From the NCBI GenBank assembly GCA_027625915.1, contig JANTQA010000048.1, positions 3,224,001 through 3,288,000 on the forward strand: 64,000 nucleotides of DNA, read 5' to 3'. Positions 1 to 10,968 of this stretch are shown in pieces (position 1 is the first letter of the stretch; every line of letters starts with the position of its first letter). This DNA comes from Anaeramoeba flamelloides (lineage: Eukaryota > Metamonada > Anaeramoebidae). A program made the position numbers and the translations under genes. A model generated the notes under the pieces. The model searched no databases. It saw only the letters and a program-made list of their open reading frames with translations, and was not told where the DNA came from.

Positions 1-1
1 A

Positions 2-2287
2 AAAAAAAAACAATTTGATCAAAAAATAATGAATTTTTTAAAACAAAAAATAAAATCTTCCTACTGTTATGCAAAGTATGTAGATAATTTATATGTTAAA
101 ATTCAAAAAAGAAAGGCATCTAAAGAATGGAAAGATTTTTTAAAAATTAATTTTGAAAGAAAAAAAGAATTGCAAGCTTCAATAAATTTATATTTAGAGT
201 TTCAAAGGAAAAATAATAATAATAATAATAAAGAAAACCAATTGTTAAGTAAGCAAATTAAGCAATTAAACCAAATATGCAAATTAGATGAAGAAAGAAT
301 CAAAAATTTAAAACAAGAAGAAGTGAAATTTTTGAATTTAGCTTTAGAAAATTATACTATTTGCTTGTCTTATTCAAACATTAATAAATACGATATAGCA
401 ATTTTTAGATTAATTTCTTTATGGTTTCAAAATTCTACAATTTTAGATATAAATAATAAAATTAATGAATTGATTATAAAAATACCAACCAAAAAATTCA
501 TTCCACTATTTTATCAAATTGCTTCAAGAATGTCAATTCTAAATTCAAATGATTATTCAAATTTCCAATTGACTTTAAATCGTTTAATCGAAAGAATTGT
601 AAAAGAAAACCCACATCAAACTTTATATCAAATTTTTGCTTTAAAAAATACATCCTTATCGGAAAAAATTAATCAATTTAATAATAATAAGTTATTTAAT
701 GATGAGGAAAATAATAATGACGATGATGAAGATGACGAAGATGGAAAAGGTATAGAAATTTCAATGGAAATGGAAAATACTCAAAAAAATCATTTATTAT
801 TCGATCAAGATTTAGAAACTAATCATGATTTATTTATTAATAAAGGGTTTTTATTATATGACGAAGAAAAAATCCAGGCAGCTGACGAATTTTTAACAAA
901 GCTTACATATGATAAGAATTTTAAAATGATTATAAACCAAATGAAAAAAGTAATTAATGCTTATATTAAATTTTCTTATTGTGATCCATCATTATTAACT
1001 GAATTCGAATTTGGTAAGCCAATTGAAATACCAAATAATTATAAAATTAAAAAATTAAGTAATTTAGATAAAATATTAGTGCCTACTCTTCCCTTTTCTC
1101 ATTTTAATCGGCAAAGTGAGAACAAAAACTTTATTTCAATACAATCCTTTAATTCTACATATAAAATATGTGGTGGGCAAAAGTTACCCAAAATTATTAG
1201 TTGTATTGGGTCCAATGGCAAAAAATATAAGCAATTGATTAAAAGAGAAGATGATTTAAGACAGGATGCAGTAATTCAACAATTATTTAATTTTGTTAAC
1301 ATTATTCTAAGGCAAAACCTTGAAACGAAAAAAAGAAATTTAAACATAAGAACTTTTAAAATAATACCCTTGACTTCAGATTGCGGCATCTTAGAATTTT
1401 TGCCAAATACGATTACCTTTGGTGATTATATTGTTGGTACTCGTTATTCGAACAACTATTCTATCAATCAATCTTGTCATCAAAGATATCGGCCAAATGA
1501 TTGGAATGTTGAACGTTGTCTTGAAGAAATGAAAAATGCGGAATTCCAAGATAAAGAAAGAACTTTTAAAAAAGTTTTGACAAATTTTAAGCCTGTATTT
1601 AAATATTTCTTTTTAGAAAATTTCTTGGACCCAAACGAATGGTTTATTAAAAAATTAAATTACTCAAGATCAGTCGCCGCAAATTCAATTGTTGGCTATA
1701 TTTTTGGCTTGGGTGATCGCCATATTAGAAACATTCTGATCGATAAAAATACAGCAGAAACTGTGCATATAGATCTTGGCTTTGCCTTTGACCAGGGAAA
1801 GTTCATTTCCATACCTGAAACTGTGCCTTTTAGATTAACCCAAAATATCATAGATGGGTTTGGTATCACAAAAATTGAAGGCGTATTTAGAAAATGTTGT
1901 GAGCATACAATGAATATTTTGCGAGTTAACCAAGATAATTTATTAACCATATTAGACGTTTTCATCCATGACCCATTGCAGAATTGGTCAGTTTCTGCTT
2001 TAAATTTTTTGGAAAATAATAATGAGAAGAAGAACAACAAGAAGGAAAAAAAGTTAAATTTTTTTAATGAAACACAAGATCAAAATAATAATTTGAATGG
2101 GGAAAATTTACAGAAAAATGATAATAAAGAGGCTAAACATGCAATGAATAGAATGAAACAAAAATTGCAAGGATTTGAAAAATACTCACAATTAAGTGTA
2201 GAAGGGCAAGTTAATATGTTAATAAATGAAGCACAAAATGCTAAAAATTTATCTAGAATGTTCTATGGTTGGCATTCCTTTGTATAA
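2..2287 (+). CDS. ATM: ATM/Tel1 PI3K-like protein kinase, C-terminal part (5' end outside window)
   Basis: This is the C-terminal third of an ATM/Tel1 Ser/Thr kinase, which signals DNA double-strand breaks in the nucleus. The frame is open to the left edge, with no stop before the ATG at 29, and ATM proteins are usually 2500-3000 residues, so that ATG is probably internal. Counting from it, residues 1-300 match the end of the FAT domain. The kinase domain spans about 345-660: nucleotide lysine near K405 in QLIKREDDLRQD, catalytic GDRH at 562-565, and metal-binding HIDLG at 580-584. The FATC tail at 720-752 includes LSVEGQVN and NLSRMFYGW. PETVPFRLT and EGVFRKCCE fit ATM better than ATR, mTOR or DNA-PK. 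Asn/Asp-rich inserts near 227-240 and 675-705 look lineage-specific. The gene ends in TAA followed by a T-rich stretch. Confidence 0.95.
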   Translation, partial: KKKQFDQKIMNFLKQKIKSSYCYAKYVDNLYVKIQKRKASKEWKDFLKINFERKKELQASINLYLEFQRKNNNNNNKENQLLSKQIKQLNQICKLDEERIKNLKQEEVKFLNLALENYTICLSYSNINKYDIAIFRLISLWFQNSTILDINNKINELIIKIPTKKFIPLFYQIASRMSILNSNDYSNFQLTLNRLIERIVKENPHQTLYQIFALKNTSLSEKINQFNNNKLFNDEENNNDDDEDDEDGKGIEISMEMENTQKNHLLFDQDLETNHDLFINKGFLLYDEEKIQAADEFLTKLTYDKNFKMIINQMKKVINAYIKFSYCDPSLLTEFEFGKPIEIPNNYKIKKLSNLDKILVPTLPFSHFNRQSENKNFISIQSFNSTYKICGGQKLPKIISCIGSNGKKYKQLIKREDDLRQDAVIQQLFNFVNIILRQNLETKKRNLNIRTFKIIPLTSDCGILEFLPNTITFGDYIVGTRYSNNYSINQSCHQRYRPNDWNVERCLEEMKNAEFQDKERTFKKVLTNFKPVFKYFFLENFLDPNEWFIKKLNYSRSVAANSIVGYIFGLGDRHIRNILIDKNTAETVHIDLGFAFDQGKFISIPETVPFRLTQNIIDGFGITKIEGVFRKCCEHTMNILRVNQDNLLTILDVFIHDPLQNWSVSALNFLENNNEKKNNKKEKKLNFFNETQDQNNNLNGENLQKNDNKEAKHAMNRMKQKLQGFEKYSQLSVEGQVNMLINEAQNAKNLSRMFYGWHSFV

Positions 2288-4182
2288 AAATCTTTTTTTT
2301 TTTTTTTTTTTTCATTGATTGTTTATTTTTAATAATTAATATGTAAATGGGAAACTTATTTTGATAAAGATTTTTTCATAAAAATCTTCATTCATTTTTC
2401 ATTTAATTTTTTTAAATAAAATCGGAACTAATAATTTTTTCTTTGTTTTTTTCAGGAAGAATTTATTAAATAAAAAATCAATTCTTTTTTGTTTTTTTTT
2501 TTTTTTATCGAAATATTATTTGAAATTTTTGGTAATTTGTTTTACTTGTTCAGGGTGTGTTATTCCCTTTTTTGGGCATAATTCCCATTCTAAATTTTGA
2601 AATACATAAAAAAATTAGTTTTATAAAAAAATAAAAAAATTATGGAATTAATTATTTGATAATTATAATAATTTTTAATTACGGTCCTAATGAGGATGAT
2701 AACAATTATTTGACTTTTAATCCATTAATCAATATATATATATTAAAATTTTAGAGTATTGCTAGTAGAACTAGAAAAAATCTTGGATAATTTGTTGAAA
2801 TTTCATCTAATTAATACCTTCAATTCAATTCTAGCCATCATCAAGCATATTTTTCTCTATTTTTCAATTGAAAAGAATTTAATTGTCAAATTACTGTAAA
2901 ATATTCTTAGATAAGAATAAAAATGTTGTGATAAATTAATCAAATGAAATAAAACATCAAACAAAAAACTAAAAAGAGGAAAAAATATTGCTATTTATTT
3001 TTGAAAAATCCAAAGTTATTTCCCAATGGAATTGCAAGTGTAAAATTGTAATATTTCAACTGTTTTAATAGTGCAAAAAAAAATATGAAATTGAGTTTGG
3101 AATCATTTTTTTAATATCAGTATAAATTGTATTACTCTTCATGTTGAAAATATAAATAGCAAGTGTTTTAGAATATTGTGTCTGCTGTGTACTTGATAAA
3201 ATTAAATTTAAAAAAAGTTAAAAAAAAAATAATTTAAAAATAGAGATTGATAAGCAATAACAAAGTGTCTGAATTTAAAGTATTTTTTTCTTGTAATTTA
3301 TTGTGAAAGGGGGGTAATTAAATAAAATTTATCAAAATAAATAAATAGATAAGAATGAGAATAATAAAATTTAAATTACCAAATTAATAAAGATATATTA
3401 TTTTTTTAATATTTTGTAAAATCAAATGGAAATTTAACAAATCTTCTTTTATATCCAGAATTGGAAAAAAAAACTAATTGAGTTTTGCAATCTTTAAAGT
3501 AATTGATTGTATTATTTAATTTCATTCAACCCTCTTGATTATATTTACAGTCTAGGTAATCTTGCTGGATTCTTGGGTATTTAAAAATGTGGGAAAAAAT
3601 ATCAAGAATACATAAAAAGTGTCTAGAATGTGATTAATAATTAGTTTAAGTAACATAAACAAATGTCTTTATTAATATTTTCTTTATACAGTGAGTAAAA
3701 ATTTCAAGTTTTTGATTATTTTTGCTAATATTTTTAGAAAATGGTGAATAATTAAGTGGAGATATAAGGTTTTATCTTGATATTTTTGGTGAGTAAATAT
3801 TTTCTCCCTTAATCCATATTTGAAAGAAAGGATAAAATTGATTTAGAAATGGCGAAAATTATTAATACTTTTTAAACCTAAATCATCTTTCTCTTTTAAA
3901 CTACTCTTGTTGTGTTAATTGTACTTATTCGGATAATTTTGGTTGTATCTATTAAAAAAAAAAAAAAAAAAAGTAGAATAATAGTTAATTTTATGATTTA
4001 AGTTTTTTTATAGTATAAATAAACAAATCTTATCTGATTGTATTCAGATTATTTTTTAAGCAAACTATTTTTATTTGATAAAAGACTGAAAGCTTCTATA
4101 TTGAGTCAATTAACCAGAATAAACTTTTAAAGGTGATAAAAAAAACCTTGATTTTTAATTATTTTCTCTGAAACTGTTTGTA

Positions 4183-4583
4183 ACCGTTGTGGAAAAAAAG
4201 TGAAACACAGTTTTTAATTGGGAACATTACTGAAAATTCAAAGTAAGATCAATGAAAAAAAGAATAAATAAATAAACAAAGACAAAATGAAGTATTCGCC
4301 ACAATAACAGTTTTTTAATTACTATCTTTTAGTATGGGTTTTTCTTTGATTGATCAATTATTAAAAATTTGTTCAAAAAATTGACTATTTTTGAGATCTT
4401 CAAAAACCACACTAACAATTTCAATAAATCAAGTAGATTTAAATAGTATTTGTTGGGTTGACTGAAAATAATATAATGGGTTATTATTTGAAGTTAATTG
4501 GTTTCTTCTTTTTATTGATTTTACTTTTCATTTACAGTAATGTTCCCAATTAAAATCCGTGTTGAACTTTTTTTCCACAACAG
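4183..4583. mobile_element. TIR element D1 (MITE-like, TA flanks)
   Basis: About 400 bp bounded by inverted repeats of roughly 75 bp. The left end reads GTTGTGGAAAAAAAGTG then TTTTTAATTGGGAACATTAC. The right end is its imperfect reverse complement, finishing CCACAACAG. TA flanks both ends. Nothing coding is inside. D2 at 61863-62287 matches along most of the length, including the interior around TATGGGTTTTTCTTT, so this is a dispersed family. Read as a non-autonomous Tc1/mariner-like element by inference. Confidence 0.75.
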
Positions 4584-5155
4584 TAAATAGCTGTTTATAT
4601 TTGTTCGGGTTATTATTTGTATTCAAAGCCACGATTATTCTTTTATTATATTTTCGATTCTATTATCTGGTATAAAACTGGGGGTTGATTAATAATATCA
4701 TCTTCTAAAGAAATTATAAATATCGTTCCTTATTCATTCTCAGATAAAAAAAAACGATTTTTTACTAAAAACAAACTTAAATTATTTGATTTTCAATAAT
4801 ATTCAAATTTTTTATATTCTTTTGGGTATTTGTGAATTGATTTGTTATATTATTTTTTTTTTTAATTATTTGAACCATAAAGGTTATAAGACATTATTCA
4901 CAAACAATTTTTTTTTGAAATTAAATAATTTTCATGACAAATTGATTACTGCCAAACTCCTCTTATGCTTTATAAATATATATATGAATGCCGTATATTT
5001 GAAATAAATTTGTAGAACAAGTTACTTTTAATTCGCAATGTCTTAAAAAATTGTGTTTTGTACCTTAATTACTAAAATCATTATTTTAAAAAAAAAATAT
5101 GATAATTTGAGAAGTTCGAATTTACTCATGTGTATTAACTTCATAGAATTGACTA

Positions 5156-5176
5156 CAGTCAGTTTCACTTTTAAAT
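5156..5176. mobile_element. Solo end of element family C
   Basis: TA followed by CAGTCAGTTTCACTTTTAA is the terminal sequence of family C (compare 13187 and 20660). The matching right end is not found downstream, so this is a truncated copy. Confidence 0.5.
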
Positions 5177-5536
5177 TTAATCAGTATTGATTAAATCTTG
5201 GAAATAAAAAATTTAAAAAATAAGTCATTTTTTAAGTTTCTTGATATTAGTTTTTAAATACTAAAATAAAAATATTTTAGTTACTATTTTTAGATCGGGA
5301 AAATTAATTAATAAAAAATGAAAATTTCCTAATTACAATTGTCAGCTCTAATTCTGAGTAAGGCATATAATAATTAATTGTTAGACAATATTTTTTATAT
5401 ATTTTAGTGGTCATTAGAATTGGGCCACTGGCCTATTTACTTTCATTCAAATTTTTATTATAATTTTCAAAGGATTTTTGGTGAATACTTTTTCCTTAAA
5501 ATTATAATATGAATTAGATCAAAAGAATAATTCAAT

Positions 5537-6192
5537 TTAAGGTTATTGTCAAATATCGTGGATTCATTCCTTACTCAGAGTGGCTTACAACTGAAAAGGG
5601 CAAAGTGAAATTGTCCTTTATAGTTTCATAAAAATTCAATAACAAATAAAAAAAAATATCCATTGGATCTAAATGACAAAAAATTCAATTTAAAAAAAAA
5701 GTTTCAAACAGTTCTCAATTTCAAAAAATCAAAATTTTAAAAAAAAAAATCATCTTTTCTCATTTTCTATTTCCAAATGGCTAAAATTCTTCAATTTAGA
5801 ATAAATTGTTTTCTTTTTGTATAGATTCAATTTAATTCCTTTTATTTAATTTGTATTTATATTGTAACTCTCTATATTTACAAAGTTAGAGTGTTTTAAG
5901 AATTTTTTAGAGAAAAATAACTCATTTGATAAATGAAAAAAATGAAAAAAAAAATCACCTAGATCTCAAAAAGCAACAAAGAGAGACACTTCAAAAACAA
6001 ACCTTATTATAATCTTTAAGCCAAGTTTAACAACTATTTAACTTGGAATTTGGGTGAAAACTCTTTGACACTCTTTTTTTATTAAGGTACTCATATTTCC
6101 TTCTTGATTTTTAGAAATTATTGATTTTGTTTTAACAAAGTATTAATTTTTTATTCAAATTCAAACACTTTTTTGAAAACGGAATGGCTTAA
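5537..6192 (+). mobile_element. TTAA-flanked element A1 (family A)
   Basis: Begins TTAAGGTTATTGTCA and runs parallel to A2 (8961-9648). Shared internal stretches include TTCTATTTCCAAATGG and CACCTAGATCTCAAAAAGC. The left boundary is clear. The right boundary, taken at the TTAA near 6189, is less certain because the last 80 bp are diverged. It ends about 145 bp before the Gln-rich gene and so could contribute to its promoter. No ORF inside. Confidence 0.65.
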
Positions 6193-6336
6193 CCATTAAG
6201 AGATAACAAAACAACCGAAGGAACGTTTAAAAAAATATATTATGTTTCGGGAAAGCTTCAAATATAGTTAAATCTCCGTTTAAAGTTATTAACTCAAAAA
6301 CATTTTTTGTTCTTCGTATTTTTCTTTCGAGTTATA

Positions 6337-7856
6337 ATGCTACATAAGCAGTGGAGCCAACAAATTTACTCCAAGCCAAACAACTTTCAATCGACTTATG
6401 GACAAGTTCCACAACAACCAAGCTATCCAACTAACAAATTAACACAGCAACCATCTCAACAACAGTTAATTCAGCCCTATCAACAGCCAAAACAACCACA
6501 AACACAGTTTTTTCAACAACAATTACTACCATTAAAGCAGCCATCACTTTCCTTAGGGCAACAACCCAACCAACAAAACCAGCCTTCCCACTCCTTGAGA
6601 CAACAACCTAAACAGCAGTTTCAACAAAATTTACAGCAAACCCAACAATTCCTTCAACAACCACTACAACAATTTCAAACCCCACCCCAGCAAAAAAACA
6701 CATTCGATCAACAATCACCAAAACAACAACAATTTTTTCAGCAGAAATTACAACCACAAAACCAGCCTTCCCACTCTTTGGAACAACAACCTCGCCAACA
6801 ATTACAACAAAATTTACAGCAAACCCAACAATATCAAAAATATCCAAATCCACTTCAACAAAACAACAGTTTCAATCAACAACCCAACCAACAATTCCTT
6901 CAACAACAAGTACAACCATTAAAGCAGCCATCCCGTTCCTTGAGACAACAACCCAACCAACAAAACCAGCCTTCCCACTCCTTGAGACAACAACCCAACC
7001 AAAAATTTCAACAAACTTTACAGCAAACCCAACAATTCCGTCAGCAACCACTACAACAATTTCAAACCCCACCCCAGCAAAAAAACACATTCAATCAACA
7101 ATCACCAAAACAACAACAATTTTTTCAGCAGAAATTACAACCACAAAACCAGCCTTCCCACTCTTTGGAACAACAACCTCGCCAACAATTACAACAAAAT
7201 TTACAGCAAACCCAGCAATATCAAACCGCAACCACCTCAACAAAACAACAGTTTCAAAACCAACCCCAGCAAAATCCACTTCAACAAAACAACAGTTTCA
7301 ATCAACAACCCAACTACAGTTTTTTCAACAACAAGCACAAACAACAAAACCAGCCTTCCCACTCTTTGAATCAACAACCCAAGCAACAATTCAAACAAAA
7401 TTTACAGCAAACCCAACAATTTATTCAGCAGCCACTACAACAATTTCAAAACCCACTCCAGCAAAACAATACATTCGAACGGCAACAGCCAAAACAACCA
7501 CAAACACAGTTTTTTCAACAACAAGAAAAACCATTAAAGCAGCAATCCCGTTCCTTGAGAAAGCAATCCAAGCAACAATTTCAACAAAATTTACAGCAAA
7601 CCCAACAATTCCTTCAGCAGCCACTACAACAATTTCAAAACCCACCCCAGCAAAACAACACATTCAATCAACAAGAAGAAATTCAACCTTTTTATCAGCA
7701 ACCAGTTCATTCCACATTAATAAAGACAAATTTACCAACCCCCCAATTACCCTTCATAAATTTTTCACCTTTATATCAGCAACAATTACAACCTGATCTT
7801 GAAATTTTAAGAAAACGGCCTAATTCGAAGGCAAATGATACTCCGGCCCCAAAGAA

Positions 7857-7890
<34 letters not shown>

Positions 7891-8556
7891 AAATGGAATA
7901 AAATTTTCTGACCGTTTGGACATTACAAAAGATGATATTATAAAATTAAAAACAAAATTAGGACGAACCAAAGCCTTTCTAGAAAAGACAGGAACAACAA
8001 TTAATAATATTAAAGTTAGTACTATAATTGTTAGTGATCCAAATTCCTCTTTGCTTAAGTGTATGGAATCCACTAAAAAAGTTGCAGATCTTCTGTATAA
8101 ACATTTCAACCTTGATAAAAACATGAAGATACTTTTTAACAAGGTTCGTCGATATACCTATTGGACCAAATATAAAAAAAAAAAATTTGGGACTGTGCAA
8201 TACCAAATAAAATTTGCTTCACAAAATAGAGTATTGGAAAATTTCCATCGCCTTATGAAATTCTACGTATCAAAGCTAAAGAAGGGCACAATAAAGCCAA
8301 AAAGTCTCTCAAAGGAAAATTCATCTCGTAACGATCAGAACTCTTCAAAATATAAAAAGAGAAGGGTTTTAAATAGGCATGATCTTAATCAGAATAATAA
8401 TCAAATAAATGCAAATACAAGACAATATCAAGAAAATTACGGGTGGGGTGGGAATAATGGAAGTGGGATGGGTAATATACCTAAACAAAGAGGGGGGGGG
8501 AGAGGGCGGGGTAGAAGTATCTTTAATAATAGCAATACTAATTTTAATCTTAGAGG

Positions 8557-8588
<32 letters not shown>

Positions 8589-8695
8589 TTACATTTCAAA
8601 AAGAAGATAGCCTTTTTTATGAATCAAAAACTCCTAAAAATTCCCTTTTGATTACAAACCAATTGAAAAATCAATTGAGTAGTTTTAAAAATTAA
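6337..8695 (+). CDS. Gln-rich, RGG-bearing protein of unknown function; two frames joined at a 30-A run
   Basis: The first ATG (6337) opens a frame of over 500 residues that is almost all Gln, Pro, Asn and Ser, containing a tandem unit of about 129 codons. It then enters an AAA run (7858-7887) and stops at 7911. A second frame runs through the same A tract and ends at 8695. It carries a non-repetitive basic segment of about 135 residues (contains DITKDDIIKLKTKLGRTKAF and HRLMKFYVSKLKKG), a short GRGRGR box and a poly-Asn run. One base fewer, or two more, in the A tract would make one protein of about 785 residues. An assembly error, strain polymorphism or slippage on the tract are all possible. 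The Gln/Asn part is prion-like and the tail suggests RNA binding, both inferred. I recognise no family for the basic segment. Confidence 0.7.
6574..7660 (+). repeat. Tandem repeat of about 387 bp inside the Gln-rich gene
   Basis: A block starting AACCAGCCTTCCCACTC near 6577 recurs near 6964, 387 bases (129 codons) later, with nearly identical sequence through the AAAACAACAACAATTTTTTC segment (6720 and 7107). A third, more diverged copy starts near 7341. The period is a multiple of three, so copy number can change without breaking the frame. Confidence 0.8.
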
Positions 8696-10435
8696 TACCA
8701 AATCTCAAATTTCCCAGTAATTATAATTTAATTATTATATAAAATTATTAAAGAATAAAATTCCTTTTCGATATCGAATCTTTTTGTTTTTTATTTATTT
8801 GGGTAATTCATTAAAATGGTTTTTTTTTGGGATAAAATGAGATTTTAGGGAGTTCAATCAATATAAACTGATATCTAATTTTATCGCGGATAAAATAGTT
8901 TTCACAAATTTAGCACTTATTTCTGAAATTGGTGTTCCGACTTAAAAAAAAGAATAAGATTTAAGGGTCTAGTCATTTGCCGTGAATATGAACCATACTC
9001 AAGGGGGTGATCCGAGACCCAAAAAGTGTATTGTGAAATAGCACTTCTTTTGGTTGACAAAATTCAAATAACAAAAAAAAAAATTCCTTTGGATCTCTTG
9101 GACAAAAAATTCAACGAAAAAAAAAAGTTTCCAATTTCAAAAAAACAAAATTAAAAAAAAAAAATTAATCTTTTCTCATTTTCTATTTCCAAATGGTTAA
9201 ATTTCTTTAATTTAAAACAAATTGCTTTCTTGAATTTCGCAATCAATTTAATTCGATTTAATCTGCTTTGTGGTTATTTTGTAACCCTTTAAATTTGACC
9301 AAATGTGGATTATGTAATATTCTAACGATAAAAATAACTCATTTGAAAAATGAAAAAAAAGAAAAAAAAAATCACCTAGATCTCAAAAAGCAACAAAGAG
9401 CGACACTTCAAAACTGACATAGCTGTTTTCAAAATTGTATATTCTAACCATTCTAATTGTAAATTGGAGTGTCACTCTTTGGCACTTTTTTCTTAAAATG
9501 TCCTTGTCTTTCATTCTTGATTTTTGGAGATTGATCATACACCATAGGTTGGTTGGTTTTTGATTGGTGTTAGGTCCTCATAAAAATTACTGAAAAGTTT
9601 TTTTCCATTTCAGAAAAAAAAATTTCACCTTAATTACTTTACCCTTAATTTATTTTCTGGTTACAAAATTCGAAATAATAAAATAATCATTACTATTTTT
9701 TTCTATTATTTAATGTTAATTCGCTGTAATAAAAAGTTTTTACTAAAAAACTAAGAGATAGTTTACGAAAGTAAGGTGAAACCAAAAGATAAGTTGACTT
9801 TTTCAAAATTTTTGATTGTTTATTGTACAATACAAATAACTATACTTTTCAAACTCAAAGATTATTATTGTATTTAAAGATTCTCAAATGATGGTGTCCA
9901 TCTAAACTTGAAAGTGGTTGTTTAAAATGAGTTTGTTGGTCTGTTTATCTTTTTCTTCATCTTGTTCTTTGTATGAAATTTTTTTTTGGGAAATGTGTAA
10001 GTAAATAATTTTTCTTGAAGAAGAAAAATCGCTGTCAAGCTGTTTTCAAAAAGTGTTACCGGAAATAGTTTTAATAAAGAAGAGGTAATTGGTCTATTGA
10101 AGTTTGTCAACGATTTTAAGGATATTTTATAAAACTATTTTGTCACAATTTTTTCAAATTGCTTTGGTGTCTCAAAAAGATCGAAAATAAAAAAAAAAGA
10201 AAAAAAAAATTTTTTTTTTTAAAATTGATTGTTAAAAGAGAGACAGTTCTTTCTCTATTAGATTTTAATTTTTGGATTTTTTAAAAAAGAAGGAAAATTG
10301 TTTAATACTTGTCAATGAAAAATAAAAGAAAAAAAAAAAAACAAAGAAAATAAAAAAAAAAACATTTTGATCTAAATTTGTTTTTCATTAACCTTTCAAA
10401 TAAAAAACAATAAAAAAAGGGTTTAAAAAAATCAA
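8696..10435. other. Spacer with element A2
   Basis: No supported gene between the Gln-rich gene and RPL35. The only structured item is A2 (8961-9648). The remainder (9649-10435) is A/T homopolymer-rich. A 62-codon minus-strand frame at 9922-10110 resembles nothing known. Confidence 0.6.
8961..9648 (+). mobile_element. TTAA-flanked element A2 (family A, best-preserved copy)
   Basis: 688 bp bounded by TTAA on both sides. It begins TTAAGGGTCTAGTCATT and ends ATTACTTTACCCTTAA, giving short GGGTMTAGTMAT-like inverted ends. Copies A1, A3 and A4 align through the interior. A TTAA duplication is the hallmark of piggyBac-type insertion, so a non-autonomous piggyBac-like element is the likely class. 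No transposase is encoded. Confidence 0.75.
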
Positions 10436-10968
10436 TTAGTTAAGTTTTACTGCAAATTTTCTTTGTGGGTAGTGTTTTTCTCTTTTCTTTTGTCTTTCTG
10501 TTTTTGCAAGAGCGTATTTTAATGGGAGTCTTCTTCTGATTGCTCTTGTTCTTTTTTTACGAAGATCAAGTGGCATGTGTTTGTATGATTTGAATTGTTC
10601 TCTGTTTGCTGCTTTTCTTTTTTGGTTAATGACAGTTAAAACACGGGCAATGTCTTTTCTAACTAATTTACTGTTTTTTTTTTTTTTTGTGAAAAAAAGC
10701 AAACAAAAAAAAATAAAAAAAAAAAAAATCAAAAAGCAAATAAGAAAGAAAAAAAAAAAAAAAAAAAATTAATTGTCTTTGTTCAAATTAAAAAAAAAAA
10801 AGGATGAATTTCGTTTTGGAGATCTTACATTTTTGGTAATTTTGATGCATTGGAAGAGGAGACTTTGTTTACACGTAATTGCCAAAGTTCTGTTTTGAGT
10901 TCTTCAAGTTGCTTATTTAATTCTTCTCTGTTCTTTTCACGAAGTTCTCTGACTTTTAATTTTCCCAT
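10436..10968 (-). CDS. RPL35: 60S ribosomal protein uL29 (RPL35), two exons
   Basis: uL29 of the large ribosomal subunit, near the polypeptide exit tunnel. Exon 1 is 10829-10968 and exon 2 is 10436-10670, giving 124 residues against 123 in human RPL35. Exon 1 encodes [12 protein letters not shown] and SNASKLPK. Exon 2 encodes [20 protein letters not shown] through [13 protein letters not shown]. The join AT/GTAAGA to CAG/T makes LPKIKLVRK, matching the family without gap. The ATG at 10968 is the first in frame; the open frame upstream has no ATG. TAA stop. Confidence 0.95.
10671..10828 (-). other. RPL35 intron (158 bp)
   Basis: Donor GTAAGA, acceptor CAG, phase 2. Reading along the gene, long T runs are followed by about 15 A residues immediately before the CAG, so the pyrimidine tract is separated from the acceptor. 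The protein match fixes both boundaries. Confidence 0.9.

Larger units (their letters stand above)
2288..6336. other. 4-kb AT-rich spacer with three TIR-element remnants
   Basis: No convincing gene lies between ATM and the Gln-rich gene. The longest frames lack an ATG start and encode compositionally biased peptides. The spacer holds element D1 (4183-4583), a solo end of family C (5156-5176) and element A1 (5537-6192). The remainder, notably 2288-4180, shows only A/T homopolymers. Confidence 0.7.

Noticed and set aside
1696-2040. 114-codon minus-strand frame opposite the ATM kinase domain
   Set aside because: Antisense shadow of conserved kinase codons.
4786-5007. 73-codon frame downstream of D1
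   Set aside because: Starts at TTG, not ATG, is Ile/Leu/Phe-rich as expected of AT-rich DNA, and resembles no protein.
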